Part shown: positions 1-12,279 of the stretch, piece by piece
Numbering within the stretch: the stretch's first letter is position 1
Layout of the letters: each line of letters opens with the position of its first letter
From: Theobroma cacao
Lineage: Eukaryota > Streptophyta > Magnoliopsida > Malvales > Malvaceae
Assembly: GCF_000208745.1 (NCBI RefSeq)
Contig: NW_017234732.1
Location: 7,346 to 71,345, forward strand
Direction: 5' to 3'
DNA: 64,000 nt
Notes under the pieces: generated by a model
The model's input: only the letters and a program-made list of their open reading frames with translations
Told to the model about the DNA's origin: nothing
The model's database searches: none
Program-made: the position numbers and the translations under genes

Positions 1-3000
1 GCTTTAATACAAAAACAAAAAAAAAAAATAAAGTTCAAAATCATATCCAAAGTTATAAAACCATTTCAAGAGAGTAACAAGGCCTTTGAAGGCATGAGTG
101 ACTATAAATGGACTTTTCTTGTCAATGGATGACTTTCACTTTACGTTTCTCAATGTGAACATCCAATGATGAGTTGTTTGAACCAAAAATGAAAAAAATT
201 CAATTTAAAAAGATTTATAAAGTTATAAAACCACGCAAAACTAGTGAGCAAGCATTCAAAGGCATGAGTGACTATAAATGGACTTTTCTTGTCAATAGAT
301 GGATTTTGCTTCATGTTTCTTGATGCGAATATTCAATTATGATATGTTTTAACTAGAAACGAAAAAAAATTTAGTTCAAAATTATTTAAAAAGTTATGAA
401 ATCATTTAAAGTGTGTAAGAAGGCCATCGAAGGCATCAATGACTATCAGTAGACTTTTCTTGTTAATGGATGGCTTTCGCTTCACATTTTACAATGTGAG
501 CATTGAATTAAGATCTGTTTTAACTAGAAATGTAAAAAAAAAATCAAGTTAAATCGATTTATAAAGTTATAAAACTACTTTAAACGAGTGACAAGACATT
601 CGAAGGTATGAGTGACTACAAATGGACTTTTCTTGTGAATGGATGGCTTTCACTTTACATTTCTTAGAGCAAGCATTAAATAATGATCTACTTTAACCAG
701 AAATGAAAAACAAATTAGTTCAAAATCATTTATAAAGTTATAAAACCATTTAAAACAAGTAACAAGGCCTTCAAAGTCAATAGTGACTATAAATGGACTT
801 TTCTTATCAATGGATGGCTTTCGCTTCACATTTCCCAGTGCGAACATTCACATATGATCTGTTTTATCTAGAAATGTAAAAAAATTCAATTTAAAATGAT
901 TTATAAAGTTATAAAACAACTTAAAGCGAGTAACTAAGCTTTCGAAGGCATGAGTGACTATAAGTGGACTTTTCTTGTCAATGGATGACTTTCACTTCAT
1001 GTTTCTCGATGAAAAAGTCCAATTATCATCCATTTTAACCAAAAATGAGAAAGAATTCAGTTGAAAATAATTTTATAAAGTTATAAAATCACTTAAAATG
1101 AGTGAAAAGGCATTCAAAGGTATGAGTGACTATAAATAGACTTTTCTTCTCAATAGGTGGCTTTTTCTATACGTTTCCTAATGCAAACATCCAATTATGA
1201 TGTGTTTTAACAAAAAATAAAATAAAATTTTGATTTAAAATAATTTATAAAACTATAAAACCATTTAAAATAAGTAACTAAGCTTTCGTAGGCATAAGCG
1301 ACTATGAATGGACTTTCTTTGTCAATGGATGGCTTATTTTCTAAATGCAAACATTGAATTATGATCTGTTTTAGCTAGAAATGAAAGAAAGTTCAATTTA
1401 AAATCATTTATAAATTATAAAACCACTTAAAGTGAGTAACAAGGCTTTTGAAGGCATGAATGACTACAAATGGACTTTTACTTGTCAATAGATGGCTTTC
1501 GTTTCACGTTTCTCAATGCGAACATCCAATGATGAGCTATTTTAACCAAAAATGAAAAACATTCACTTTAAAATGATTTATAAAGTTATAAAACCACTTA
1601 AAATGAGTGAAAAGGCATTCGAAGGCATGTGTTACATAAATGGACTTTTCTTGTGAATGGATGGATTCTGCTTCACGTTTCTCGATGCAAACATTCAATT
1701 ATGATCTGTTTTAACCAAAAACAAAAAAAAATTCAGTTCAAAATCATTTATAAAGTTATAAAACCATTTAAAGCGAGTAACAAGGCCTTTGAAGGCATGA
1801 GTGACTATCAACGAATTTTTCTTGTCAATAGATGGCTTTTGCTTCACATATCCCAATGCAACCATTCAATTATGATCTATTTTAAGCAGAAATGTAAAAA
1901 GATTAAAGTTAAATCGATTTAAAAAGTTATAAAACCACTTAAAACAAGTGATGAGGCATTCAAAGGCATGGGTGATTATAAATGGATTTTTCTTATGAAT
2001 GGATGGGTTTTGCTTCACATTTCCCAAAGCGAACATTCAATTATGATATGCTTCTACCAAAACTGAAAACAAATTTAACTCAAAATCATTTAAAAAGTTA
2101 TAAAACCATTTAAAGAGAGTAACAAGGCCTTTAAAGGTAAGAGTGACTATAAATGGACTTTTATTGTCAATGGATGGCTTTCGCTTCACGTTTTCTAATG
2201 CAAGCATTCAATTATGATCTGTTTTAATTAAAAATGTAAAAAAAAATCAATTTAAAATCATTTATAAAGTTATAAAACAACTTCAAGCGAGTAATTAGGC
2301 TTTCGTAGGTATGAATGACAATAAATGGACTTTTCTTGTCAATGGATGGCTTTCGCTTTACGTTTCCCAATGCAACCATCCAATTGTGATCCGTTTTAAC
2401 CAACAAATGAAAAATAATTCAATTTAAAATCATTTTATAAAGTTATAAAACCACTTAAAATGAGTGACATGGCATTTGAAGGCATGAGTGACTATAAATA
2501 GACTTTTCTTGTGAATGGGTGGCTTTTCGCTACACGTTTCCCAATGCAAACATCCAATTATGATGTGTTTTAATAAAAAAAGAAAAACAAATTTGAATTA
2601 AAATAATTTATAAGACTATAAAACCATTTAAAGCAAGTAACTAGGCTTTCGAAGGCATGAACGACTATAAATAGACTTTTTTGGTCAATGCATGGCTTTC
2701 ACTTCATGTTTCCTGATGCAAACATTGAATTATGATCTGTTTTAGCTAGAAATGAAGGAAAGTTCAATTTAAAATCATTTATAAAGTTATAAAACCATTT
2801 AAAGTGAGTAACAAGGCCTTCGAAGGCATAGGTGACTATAAATGGACTTTTCTTGTCAATGGATGGCTTTTGCTTCACATTTCTTGATGCGAATATCCAA
2901 TGATGAGCTGTTTTAACAAAAAATGAAAAAACATTCAATTTAAATGATTTATAAAGTTATAAGACCATTTAAAATGAGTGAGAAAGCATTCAAAGGGATG

Positions 3001-3306
3001 AGTGACTATAAATGAACTTTTCTTACGAATGGATGGCTTTCGCTTCAAGTTTCTTGATACAGACATTCAGTTATGATCTGTTTTAGCTAGAAACGAAAAA
3101 AAATTCAGTTTAAAATCATTTTTAAAGTTATAAAACCATTTAAAGCGAGTAACAAGGCCTTTGAAGGCTTGAGTGACTATAAATGGACTTTTCTTGTCAA
3201 TGGATGGCTTTTGCTTCACATTTCATGATGTGAACAGTGAATTTGATCTGTTTTAACCAAAAATGTAAAAAAATTGAAGTTAAATCAATTTATAAAGTTA
3301 TAAAAT
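1..3306. repeat. 170-bp satellite array, block S1 (8-monomer higher-order repeat)
   Basis: About 20 head-to-tail monomers of 170-173 bp. The recurring landmark GGCATGAGTGACTATAAATG falls at about 91, 261, 432 and 605. Monomers fall into subtypes by the wording after ATAAAACC (for example CATTTAAAGCGAGTAACAAGG, CACTTAAAATGAGTGA, or AACTTAAAGCGAGTAACTAGG) and by other diagnostic words (CCAATGATGAG, AATGGGTGG). Read in order they give E-B-A-B-A-C-B2-D twice and then E-B-A-B. The E-specific CCAATGATGAG recurs at about 160, 1523 and 2894, a spacing of 1363 and 1371 bp. The block continues beyond the left edge of the window. It stops at 3306 only because retroelement F3 inserted there. The monomer length matches the range usual for plant centromeric satellites; a centromeric role is inference. 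Confidence 0.95.
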
Positions 3307-3429
3307 TGTAACGATCCTCTTTTCGATCATTACCGGCATCTGAGACTTGCGGGAGAACCTACCAAATCCTGAAGAAGCCTTCATAATTATCTTTTATCAA
3401 ACCATAACATGTCCATTGGAAAATCTCAT
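3307..3429 (-). mobile_element. F3 LTR segment 1 (terminal piece)
   Basis: This is the first 123 bp of the F3 LTR on the plus strand, starting TGTAACGATCC. It ends with CTCAT at 3425-3429, which is the left target duplication of the F1 solo LTR that follows. No coding content is visible. Confidence 0.75.
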
Positions 3430-3831
3430 TGTGAGACCTCGATCCTTATAGGCCTGTAACTAGGTGTAGATGCGATAACCCGAGCTAGAGGTAATTTCGT
3501 CATTTCTTTAGTGAGCCCCTAGAAGTATGCTTTCAAACATTATTAAGGTCTAAATAGGCCTAAGGCATAAATGAATGATGAAAATAAGGATAAAATGATG
3601 AAGAAAATAAAAATAATGATGATTTCCAAAGTAAGTGCAAAATGGTCATTTTTCATCTCGAGTCAAAATTTTTAAGTTTTCGTGAACTTAAGTATTTCTA
3701 GACTATTATGGACCTTGTCCCAGTGTTAAAAGAGTAAAAAGACTACACAAAGGATTAGAGGAGAACAAACCAACTGGTTAAGGGCATTTTTGTAATTGAA
3801 GTAGAGTTGGATAAGCTTGAGCTATAAATAT

Positions 3832-3840
3832 CATCTTCTA
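3832..3840 (+). promoter_or_regulatory. Predicted TATA box of F1 LTR copy 1
   Basis: CTATAAATA is followed by a pyrimidine-rich leader. The same motif occurs at the same place in the other F1 LTRs (about 10971, 16133 on the minus strand, 19499, 26499). It would set the start of the retroelement RNA. Confidence 0.6.
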
Positions 3841-4702
3841 GCAGCTTCTTTTCACATTTCCAGCAGCTTCTTCTTCTTCTTCTTTCTCCCCTCTCACATT
3901 TCTTCATCCTCCATGGGAGTTCTCTTCAAGCTTCCATAACTCTCTCAAGTTAGTATCAAATTTCATACCTTTGTGCACCTTTTCACAAGCCCTTTATGCT
4001 CTTTTACTCTTTCACCTTAAAAACCCTCCAAAGTCTTAAACCAATACTTTCTCTCACTAGCTAGGTATTTTAGAGAGAGAAAGAAAGACTCTCTATAATA
4101 TTTTGGGAATTCTTAAAGAGAAATCCAATTACAAATCTAGCAAGGTGAGTTTTGAAATTGAGTTGATATTTTAGTTGTTGATAATGTCTTGTAATTTGAT
4201 TTGTGAGTTTTTTATTGTTGAGATTGTTTAATCATTTTTAGTGTGACTAGAGTAGTGCAAATAGTAGCCATTTAATGGTAGTTGGAAGTTAGTAGGAATG
4301 ACTAGTAGAACTCAATTTAGAAAATAGCTTTAGAATAGTATTAATGCCAAGTTGGGTTGATGGTGATGATGCTAATGTGAGGATAGGTTCCAACGAAGCC
4401 CCACCACCCCATTTGGACCATTAGAGGAAGTTGGAGTTGAGTAAAGATTTAACGAATACCGGTGAGTAAACTTGCATTTCAAAATTTCTTTGGGAAATGT
4501 AGATGTATTTGGGTGAAACATTTGAATGATTTTATCCAACCTTTCTTTAAAAATGTGTGCTGGGGAACAAGCCCTTGATAAAATGTTTTTTTGATGTTGT
4601 GAAATGTGAATTGTGTATAAGGATGAATCCATGTACTACTATATTATGTTGGTATGTATATATATATGAATATGTGTTGTACATTGATGAATGATGTTGG
4701 GT

Positions 4703-4813
4703 GATGATGTTAAAGTGTGCGAGTAGGGAGTGCACACATGATGATGTTAGAGTGTGCGAGTAGGGAGTGCACACATGACGATGTTGAAGTGTGCGAGCAG
4801 GGAGTGCACACAT
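4703..4813 (+). repeat. 37-bp minisatellite, 3 units, in F1 copy 1
   Basis: Three direct units at 4703-4739, 4740-4776 and 4777-4813 share the core GTGCGAGTAGGGAGTGCACA (GAGCAGGG in the third). The unit count and structure differ between F1 LTRs, as expected from replication slippage or unequal exchange. The ends of each unit contain the short palindrome-like GTGCAC. Confidence 0.9.
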
Positions 4814-6022
4814 GATGATGATATTGCATTGAGCTGAGTGTGGTGGGATGGTATGCTTGATGATGTATGTATATATATATAAATATGTGTGTTATATAAA
4901 GTTCATGAGCATGGTATATGGTTGTAATACATGTGAAATCTTGCATGTTGTATCTTGGAAATTTCTAAGCATTTTCAAGTTGATCTTATCTTTGCAACAA
5001 AATGGCCTTTTCTTGAGAGAATGAAAACTTATTGTTGGTGTCCTGTTTCTCACTGCAGCGAGAATGAATCTCGTTGTAGCTAAAAACTCTCAAGTTTAGG
5101 GAAGTTGCACTGGCCTGGTTCTTGCTGCAGTGAGAAACTTTCTGTCTTGCTTACCTCCTTGTTTGGTTGCTGCCCTATTTTTCATTTCTTTAGCACCATA
5201 GTTGATCATGGACTTCTAACATCAAGGAATTAATTAATTAAGTTTGAAATGAGGGGTTTTGGTGATAAACCCTCAGCCAATTGAGAAACCCTCTGTCAGC
5301 CTATACTTTGAGCCAAATTTCGCTGCAATGGAAAGGCATTCTTGCTATAGCTATGCTTCAACGAGAATGCCTTTCCGCTACAGCGAGGACCCGTCGTTTC
5401 ACTTGACTTGCTTGAATGTTATTAAAGTTTTTACTCTTCAAATCATTCGTTGTGCATGGATCCTTTATCATTAAGTGATTAAATCATTAACGGTTTAATG
5501 AGGCGTTTTAATAAGAATTTAACTAAGTTGCATTGTTTTTGAACATAAGTGCATTATGATTTCTTAACTTCTTTTATCGATTGCTTGTTCCCTTCCTTTG
5601 TTCATTCACTGGGTTTATACTCACCGTTTTCAACTTCATGTTTTCAGATCAGGAGGCAGCCGGTAACTAGGGCGAGGTGTCCTTGTAGATTGATTTCCTT
5701 GGTAGGTATCTCAGCATTCAATAGCTAAACTTTCACCAAGTCTCTCTGTTGGAAGTCAAGTATCCCTTTTTTGTTGTGTTTAGACAAACCCGATGTAAAT
5801 TATTAAGATATACGTTTTAGACAATAAATGTATATTTGATTGGAAATGCCACTATGAGATGGCAATGGTTAGCATTATTTTGAATTGAAATTATGAAAAG
5901 TGACTTTGATAACTTATGATGGAATGATGGGACAGGTTATATAAATAGGCTTGCTTGGGCTTAGTGGGCTACGTTCATTGGGCCCATGCACCGGTCATGG
6001 TCTGAAATTTGGGGTCGTGACA

Positions 6023-7516
6023 CTCATAATTATCATAATTTCATTAATAGCAAATATACTCTCTATACATTATGTTTCATCATCATATAAATACATGTTT
6101 ACATTCTACATAAGTGTTTACTTTAGAAACAAAATATACTATAAATGACCAGACCTCTAACAGCGGAGCGACTCAGAATAGGGTACTAAGATATGCCTTT
6201 ACCTACATCGCAATGGACCATAATATGCCAATGAAAAACATGCTAGCTGATCACTTCTTTGCAAAATAAGAATATTGGGGTGAGTCTCACAGACTCAGTG
6301 ATCATTAGCTTAGTGAGTAGGGCAAAGATGGGAAACAAGCCAAGGATAAAAAATTTGAATATTAAAACCATATAAATATATATAAACAATTTAAAATCAA
6401 ATGGGGTATTTGTGCCTTACATGGAAACCCAAGAGTTATGATGCAAAATAATCATTTCAAGTAATATATTAAAACTAGTGCAAGTACAGATTTCTACCAT
6501 CAAAATCATTGTTTGTCCTTTACTTAAAAACAGACTAGCATAAACACGCACGCTCCTGTAAAATCAAGCAATATCAATGCTTATACATAAGCTTATAAAC
6601 GATCTTATCCTCGAGGTATTAAACACAAAACCATCGTATAAATACCGGAGTTGCGAAAAGACTTGTAATTCTCACCATGCGAAAGAATATGTATTTGAAA
6701 ACCAAAAGAGATATCACTCTTGAGTAGGTAAGCATATATAATCAACCCGTGGACTCACTTCCATGTAATAACATCTAGGAGGACCCCTTTCACTGAATTC
6801 CCACAACCATGGTAGTTTCGATGATGTTGGCCAACATCGTAGAAATCATGTGGTCACAACCATGTATATCAACTTGTGGCCTAGCCACATATATCAACTA
6901 GTGGCCTTGCCATGTATATATCACAGATCGTGGCCTAGCCACATCTAACAGCCCTTTGACAACCCAAAGGTTCTTTAGCTAAAGCTCAATTGTGCACAAG
7001 GGTCACACTATCCCGATGTGACATTTGGTTTACTCTCGAATCTCCCGGTTTGACAAAACCATTTTTAAGCAAATGGGGTTCTCAAAAGCTTATTTTAAAA
7101 CCATTTCAAAAACAAATCACGGCAATGATATAAATCCATTTGTAAGATTTCAAGATGTAAAACTTTTGCTTGAGGTTTAAATATTAAATCCAGCATGGTG
7201 AACATAAAGCTTATTCATGAAACCACATCACAAAAACAAGGCACATTTTGACATAAACCATGGTAAAAAGCTTGTTTCCCGATTTATAAAACCCTTTACA
7301 TATATAGCTAATATATATATATCCAAAACAATTTCAAAAGACATGGCTATAAATCTTAATCATATAGCTATTATTGAAACATCATTCTATATATTGCGAA
7401 ACATTTTTGAAATAGACACCCCTTACTCACCTCATAATAGCGGGACCCTACATCACTATCGATTCGGGTGCGTCTCTAGCTAATTCTACTTGCCGGTCAC
7501 CCGTTATCTCTTCCGG
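6023..7516 (-). mobile_element. F3 LTR segment 2
   Basis: It resumes F3 after the duplicated CTCAT (6023-6027). There is no protein-like frame of note. Visible content includes GGTGAGTCTCACAGACTCAG at about 6279, a GTGGCCTAGCCAC-like short repeat series (about 6850-6945), and a perfect 16-bp palindrome GATGTTGGCCAACATC at 6823-6838. Confidence 0.7.
6823..6838. repeat. 16-bp perfect palindrome in F3
   Basis: GATGTTGGCCAACATC is its own reverse complement. It lies in the F3 LTR close to several GTGGCC/GGCCAC words. The function, if any, is unknown. Confidence 0.8.
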
Positions 7517-10278
7517 TGTCAAAACCCGGAACCTCCCTTGGGCCCATGACAACTATCGCGACGTCCTGATTGACACTCATTTCCCGGAATGCCAATCAGA
7601 ACCCCGCAAGGCTTACATATCAGTTTCTTGCCTTTTCTGTGAGCAATCGTTTTTAAACATTCCGTTTTAAACAATTACCAGTCGTTTTCGGCTCAAGTAA
7701 ATCAAAAGACAAAAATATAGCACTTTTATATAAAACAATATTTATAGAAACACGTGTAAGTATAATAAATTCATACATACAATAATTTACAAAGTTATAA
7801 TGTACAATAATAATTACAATGACAAGTGGCCCCTAAATACACCAAGTGTTGGTGATAATAACCTACTGTCTATGAGATAGAGGGGTTAACTGGAATCCTC
7901 GACAAAATCGGTATCTACAAGCTACCACAGGCCTGAAGTCTTTGGAAAAGAGGTGGGTGAGATTTTGCAATCCCAATGAGTAAACAAACATTATCATAAA
8001 TATCTAAAGGCGAGTAACATGGAGGCAAGTTTAAACAACAAATCACAAACCATTTCGTAAGGTTTTCAATTTATTTCTTAAACCATAAAATATTTGTAAT
8101 TTACCAAAATAGTTGTTAAGGCTTATAACTTTTATTAAAAACAAGGCTCAAGCCAAAACTAGTCCTCGGGGATACCTTGGCCGAGGCATCTAACCGAGTC
8201 CGCCAAGGTTGTTAAGATATTTACATGTGAAACAAATTTTTATTTTTAAAACAAGCCGTTCCTTGGCGTTGGCCGAGTTACACATTCACGTGGGGGTTCA
8301 ATGTGAAGTGAGCTCTAACACTACCTCGGGAGTTACCCTCCTCGTCTCTACAACCGGAGTAACTATGTAACTGGGTTTACTATACCCCTCTAATAGGCAG
8401 TTCACGGAAACCCGTCACTGTAGTGACTAAACCCACATATTTTAATAAAATTTCGACAGTATAATGTGGCTTTTATTTATTTACCCAACCTGCATAGTAA
8501 AAGACAACTTACATAAATTCCCAATACAATTATAATATATAGCCACATATACTCATATATCATAAGCCATTCATAGGAAAATATATATTTCAAAATAATT
8601 GACAGCCTCCAATTACTCAATTTCATAATCAACACAATATATTTTTATTTGTCACATTTATTTCTAAAACATCAAAAATCCCATTTTAATCTCATTTTTG
8701 TTTCATAAAATCCATGAAGAGCATTTAAAAATAAACTCTAGATAATTTACAATAATAATAGGTTTACTCACCGTTTGTACAAATTAAATGCTTTCTAGGT
8801 GCCCCGATCACTGTTCGTCGAGTACGACTTCCTTGCCTTTATCGGAAGGCTCTCCTCCTAGACACATTGCAAAAATTTCACAATTTACCACATTGATGCT
8901 AAATCACTATATAATTGACTTAAATCCTATACTAATGCATGGTATGAAATGCAATAGCCTAAAACGGCTTAAACGCGGTATTAACCTATTTTTAGCACTT
9001 TNNNNNNNNNNNNNNNNNNNNNNNNNNNNNNNNNNNNNNNNNNNNNNNNNNNNNNNNNNNNNNNNNNNNNNNNNNNAACATTTCTAACCATTAAATATCA
9101 GCCAATAATCCTCTAAAATCACCAAAATTAGCTCACTTTTCTCCTTGGAAAATTCGGCCAAAAATGGGACATTAACTAGGTAAATTTTCCACTTTGTTTT
9201 TCTATCACATTTAACCATTTTTCATCATTTTCTCTTCATTTCCCTTAGAATAAAAATCAGTTCATCGTCATTGAATATTCGGCCAAGGGTGGGTATTGTG
9301 AAAATTTTATGCTTTCTTGCCCAATTCGATTTCTATACACATTTAACTAACAAAAACTACCAATTTAACTAAGAATCAAAACCTAAAAAATTCAAAATCC
9401 TCCCCCTTGAAATTCGGCCAACCCTTGGTATCACTTTTTGATCTCTCTCCTCAAGCATGCTAAATGAAAACAAAGGCATAGGAAAGGTAGAAATCAAGCT
9501 AAAGTCGAAAAATCTTACCGTTAGACGTTTAAACCAATGAAAAACGCGAATTCCCCTTTGAATTTTCTAGTTTTCCTTTGGTTTTTCTCCTTTCTTCCTT
9601 TCCTCTCTATTTTCTCTCTTGTTCTCTCCTTATGGCCAGCCATCACCTGATGTGGGGTTTAAATGGGTTGACTTTCCTTTAAAAAAAATATTAAATCATT
9701 AAAAAGTGCCATGTGTCACTTTCCTATTGGCCCGTTTTTATAATTTCATCCTTTAAACTTCAAATTTTCACCAGTTAACATACCATAGTTATTCATACCA
9801 AAAATAAGTAAATCCTATGATTTTGACAAGTTTTGGGTGGTGAAAATTATGATTTTGCCCCGAGGCAATAAAATTACTGTTTTGCCCATATGTTTCCAAA
9901 ATTATCGAAATTGAAATTTTTCACTTCCTATTATTAAATTATACTCCAAATAGTTAATCTTGGTAAAAAATTTCACTTCATGATCAAATTATTATCTTAG
10001 GTGACAAAATGATAATTTTACCCCTGAACATAAAAAATTTCAATTTTTCCCCAAATAAACCCTCGAACTTCGAACAATCATTTTTAGTCATTCCTGGACT
10101 GTAAAATATTAAATTTCATCATACGATTCCTATTTGAACTAGTTCGAGGTTAAATCAACTCAAGTGTACCGTTAGGTACAATACCGGGTTTCGTTTATTC
10201 TTAGGACTTTCCTAGCATAATAATATGCTACTTAGTGCATGTATGTCATGACATGTGTTTATAGAGTTGGGTTTTACA
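7517..10278 (-). mobile_element. F2-like solo LTR (diverged)
   Basis: It begins TGTCAAAACCCGG and ends GTTGGGTTTTACA. The first 100 bp follow the F2 LTR plan (GGGCCCATGACAAC, GCGACGTCCTGAT, ATGCCAATCAGAACC, GCAAGGC). The right end matches the F2 LTR end GGGCTTGACA only loosely. Body landmarks shared with F2 include TACCTCGGGAGTTACCC, CCCCTCTAATAGGC and CCGAGTCCGCCAAGG. Flanks TCCGG (7512-7516) and TTCGA (10279-10283) could be a decayed target duplication differing by two C/T or G/A transitions, but this is weak. No PBS or PPT is seen. A 75-base gap lies inside. It appears older than the F2 LTRs of cluster 3. Confidence 0.75.
9002..9076. other. Assembly gap (75 N)
   Basis: A run of N inside the F2-like solo LTR. 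The reading frame spanning it is not meaningful. Confidence 0.99.
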
Positions 10279-10569
10279 TTCGATATGCCACCATGGCAAA
10301 CCTTCCTCACTTACACAATTCCTAGCAACAAATTAAACTCAATATACTTAATTGTACGCATATATGGGTAGCACTTTAATCCATGAATCTTTAGTCTACC
10401 TTCACATTTTTCATCCTTGTTATTAACAATAATCTAACATGCAATCTATGAACTTTCAACTAACCAAGTCCGATATAACATAATGTACTCACATTGCATG
10501 CTTACCTTCTGGCTTTTATCTTGAATTCCACATATACCTCATAATCTCCTCACATCCTCGGTCACCATT
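10279..10569 (-). mobile_element. F3 LTR segment 3
   Basis: A short F3 stretch between two inner solo LTRs. It ends with CCATT (10565-10569), the left target duplication of the next insertion. Nothing gene-like is seen. Confidence 0.65.
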
Positions 10570-10970
10570 TGTGAGACCTTGACCTTTGTAGACTTGTAGC
10601 TAGAAGTAGACGTGATATCACTGACTAGGGGTAATTTCATCATTTCCTTAGTGAGCCCCTAGAAGTAAGCTTTCAAATAATATTAAGGCCTAAGTAGGCC
10701 TAAGGCATAAATGAATGATGAAAATAAGGGTAAAATGATAAAGGAAATAAAAATAATGATGATTTCCACGGTAGGGGCAAAATGGTCATTTTTCATCTCG
10801 AGTCAAAATTTTAAGTTTTTGTGAACCTAAGTAATTCTAGATATTATGGACCTTGTCCCAATGTCAAAAGAGTAAAAAGATTGCATAAAGGATTGGAGGA
10901 GAATAAACCAACTTGTTAAGGGCATTTTCGTAATTCAAGAAGAGATTGGATAAGCTTTAGCTATAAATAT

Positions 10971-10979
10971 CATTTGTTC
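10971..10979 (+). promoter_or_regulatory. Predicted TATA box of F1 LTR copy 2
   Basis: CTATAAATA sits at the position homologous to the TATA box of copy 1 and is followed by the CTTCTTCTTCTTCC leader. Confidence 0.6.
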
Positions 10980-11820
10980 TAGCAGCTTTTTCATTTCTCT
11001 AGCAGCTTCTTCTTCTTCTTCCTCCCATCTCACATTGCTTTCATCCTCCATGGAAGCTTGTTTTGAAACCTCCATAACTTATCTTAACCTAGCTTCAATT
11101 TTCATGCTTTTGTGCACCCTTTCATAGAACCTTTTGTGCTTTTTCACTCTCTCACTTTAAAACCCTTGAAAAGTCATACTTTCATACTTCCTCTCACTAG
11201 CTAGATGTGTTAGAAAGAGAAAGAGGGAGTTTCTATAATAGCTTGAAATTTTTTGAAAGAATTTCAATTACCAAGCTACCAAGGTGAGTAGTGAATTAGA
11301 GTTGATTTTTAGTTGTTGATAATGTCTAGTAATTTGATTTGTAAGTGTTTTATTGTTGAGATTGTTTAATCATTTTTAGTGTGACTAGAGTAGTGCAAAT
11401 AATAGCCATTTAATGGTAGTTGGAAGCTAGTTAGGAATGACCAGTGGAACTCAATTTAGAAAATAACTTTGGAATAGTATTAATGGCAAGTTGGGTTGAT
11501 GGTGATGTTGTTGTGTGTGATAGGTTCCAACGAAACTCCATACTTAGTCGAAGTTAGAGCCCACCAAAACATCAATAAAGACTGGTGAGTGAACTTGCAT
11601 TTCAAAATTCTTTGGGAAATGTAAATGTATTTGGACGAAACATTTGAATGATTTTATCCAACCTTTCTTTAAAAATGTGTGCCGGGGAACAAGCCCTTGA
11701 TAAAATGTTTTGATGTTGTGAAAATGTGAAATGTGTAAAAGGATGAATCCAAGTGCTCCTATATTATGTTGGTATGTATATATATGAATATGTGTTGTGC
11801 ATTGATGAAAAATGTTGTGT

Positions 11821-11931
11821 GATGATGTTGAAGTGAGCGAGTAGGGAGTGCACACATGATGATGTTAGAGTGTGCGAGTAGGGAGTGCACACATGATGAT
11901 GTTAAAGTGTGCGAGTAGGGAGTGCACACAT
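11821..11931 (+). repeat. 37-bp minisatellite, 3 units, in F1 copy 2
   Basis: Units at 11821-11857, 11858-11894 and 11895-11931 share the GTGCGAGTAGGGAGTGCACA core (GAGCGAG in the first). It is homologous to the array in copy 1. Confidence 0.9.
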
Positions 11932-12261
11932 GATGATGATATTGCATTGAGCTGAATGTGGCGGGATGGTATGCATGATGATGTATGTATATATATATAT
12001 GTGTGTGTTATAGAAAGTTATGGAAATATTTGTGATTGTGTTGCATGTTGGCATTGTTGATTTCTCCCAAATTGCTTTTCATTCAACAAGAAAATGGCTT
12101 TTGATATAACAAAACCCCTTTTAACCAAATTGCACTGTTTCTCGCTATAGTGAGATTCATTTTCATTGTAGCGAGAAACTCTCAGGTTAGGGGGGTCACA
12201 TTGGCCTAGTTCTCATTGCAATGAGAATGTATTCTTACTGTAGCGAGAAATTTGCTGAAGC

Positions 12262-12279
12262 TTCTCGCTGCAGCGAGAA
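12262..12279. repeat. Perfect 18-bp palindrome in F1 copy 2
   Basis: TTCTCGCTGCAGCGAGAA equals its own reverse complement. Several imperfect copies flank it (about 12137, 12165, 12210, 12235, 12475). In RNA each could form a short hairpin or pair with its neighbours. Confidence 0.9.

Larger units (their letters stand above)
3430..6022 (+). mobile_element. F1 solo LTR, copy 1
   Basis: The LTR starts TGTGAGACCTCG and ends GGGGTCGTGACA. It is flanked by a perfect 5-bp target duplication, CTCAT at 3425-3429 and 6023-6027. There is no PBS, PPT or second LTR next to it, so it is a solo LTR left by LTR-LTR recombination. In order it contains a TATA box (CTATAAATA, about 3832), a pyrimidine-rich CTTCTTCTTC leader, a splice-donor-like CAAG/GTGAGT at 4144/4145, three 37-bp minisatellite units (4703-4813), a cluster of TTCTCGCTGCAGCGAGAA-type palindromes (5047-5390), and an acceptor-like TTTTCAG ending at 5647. 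Open frames over the minisatellite are shadows of repeats. Confidence 0.92.

Noticed and set aside
1..3306. CRISPR-like array
   Set aside because: The repeats are contiguous 170-bp monomers without spacers, in a plant satellite context.
4547..4946. Three overlapping minus-strand frames in F1 copy 1
   Set aside because: They are translations of the 37-bp minisatellite and TATATA tracts and occur only where those repeats lie.
8788..9087. A 99-codon frame in the F2-like solo LTR
   Set aside because: It runs into the 75-N gap and overlaps LTR sequence without any domain resemblance.
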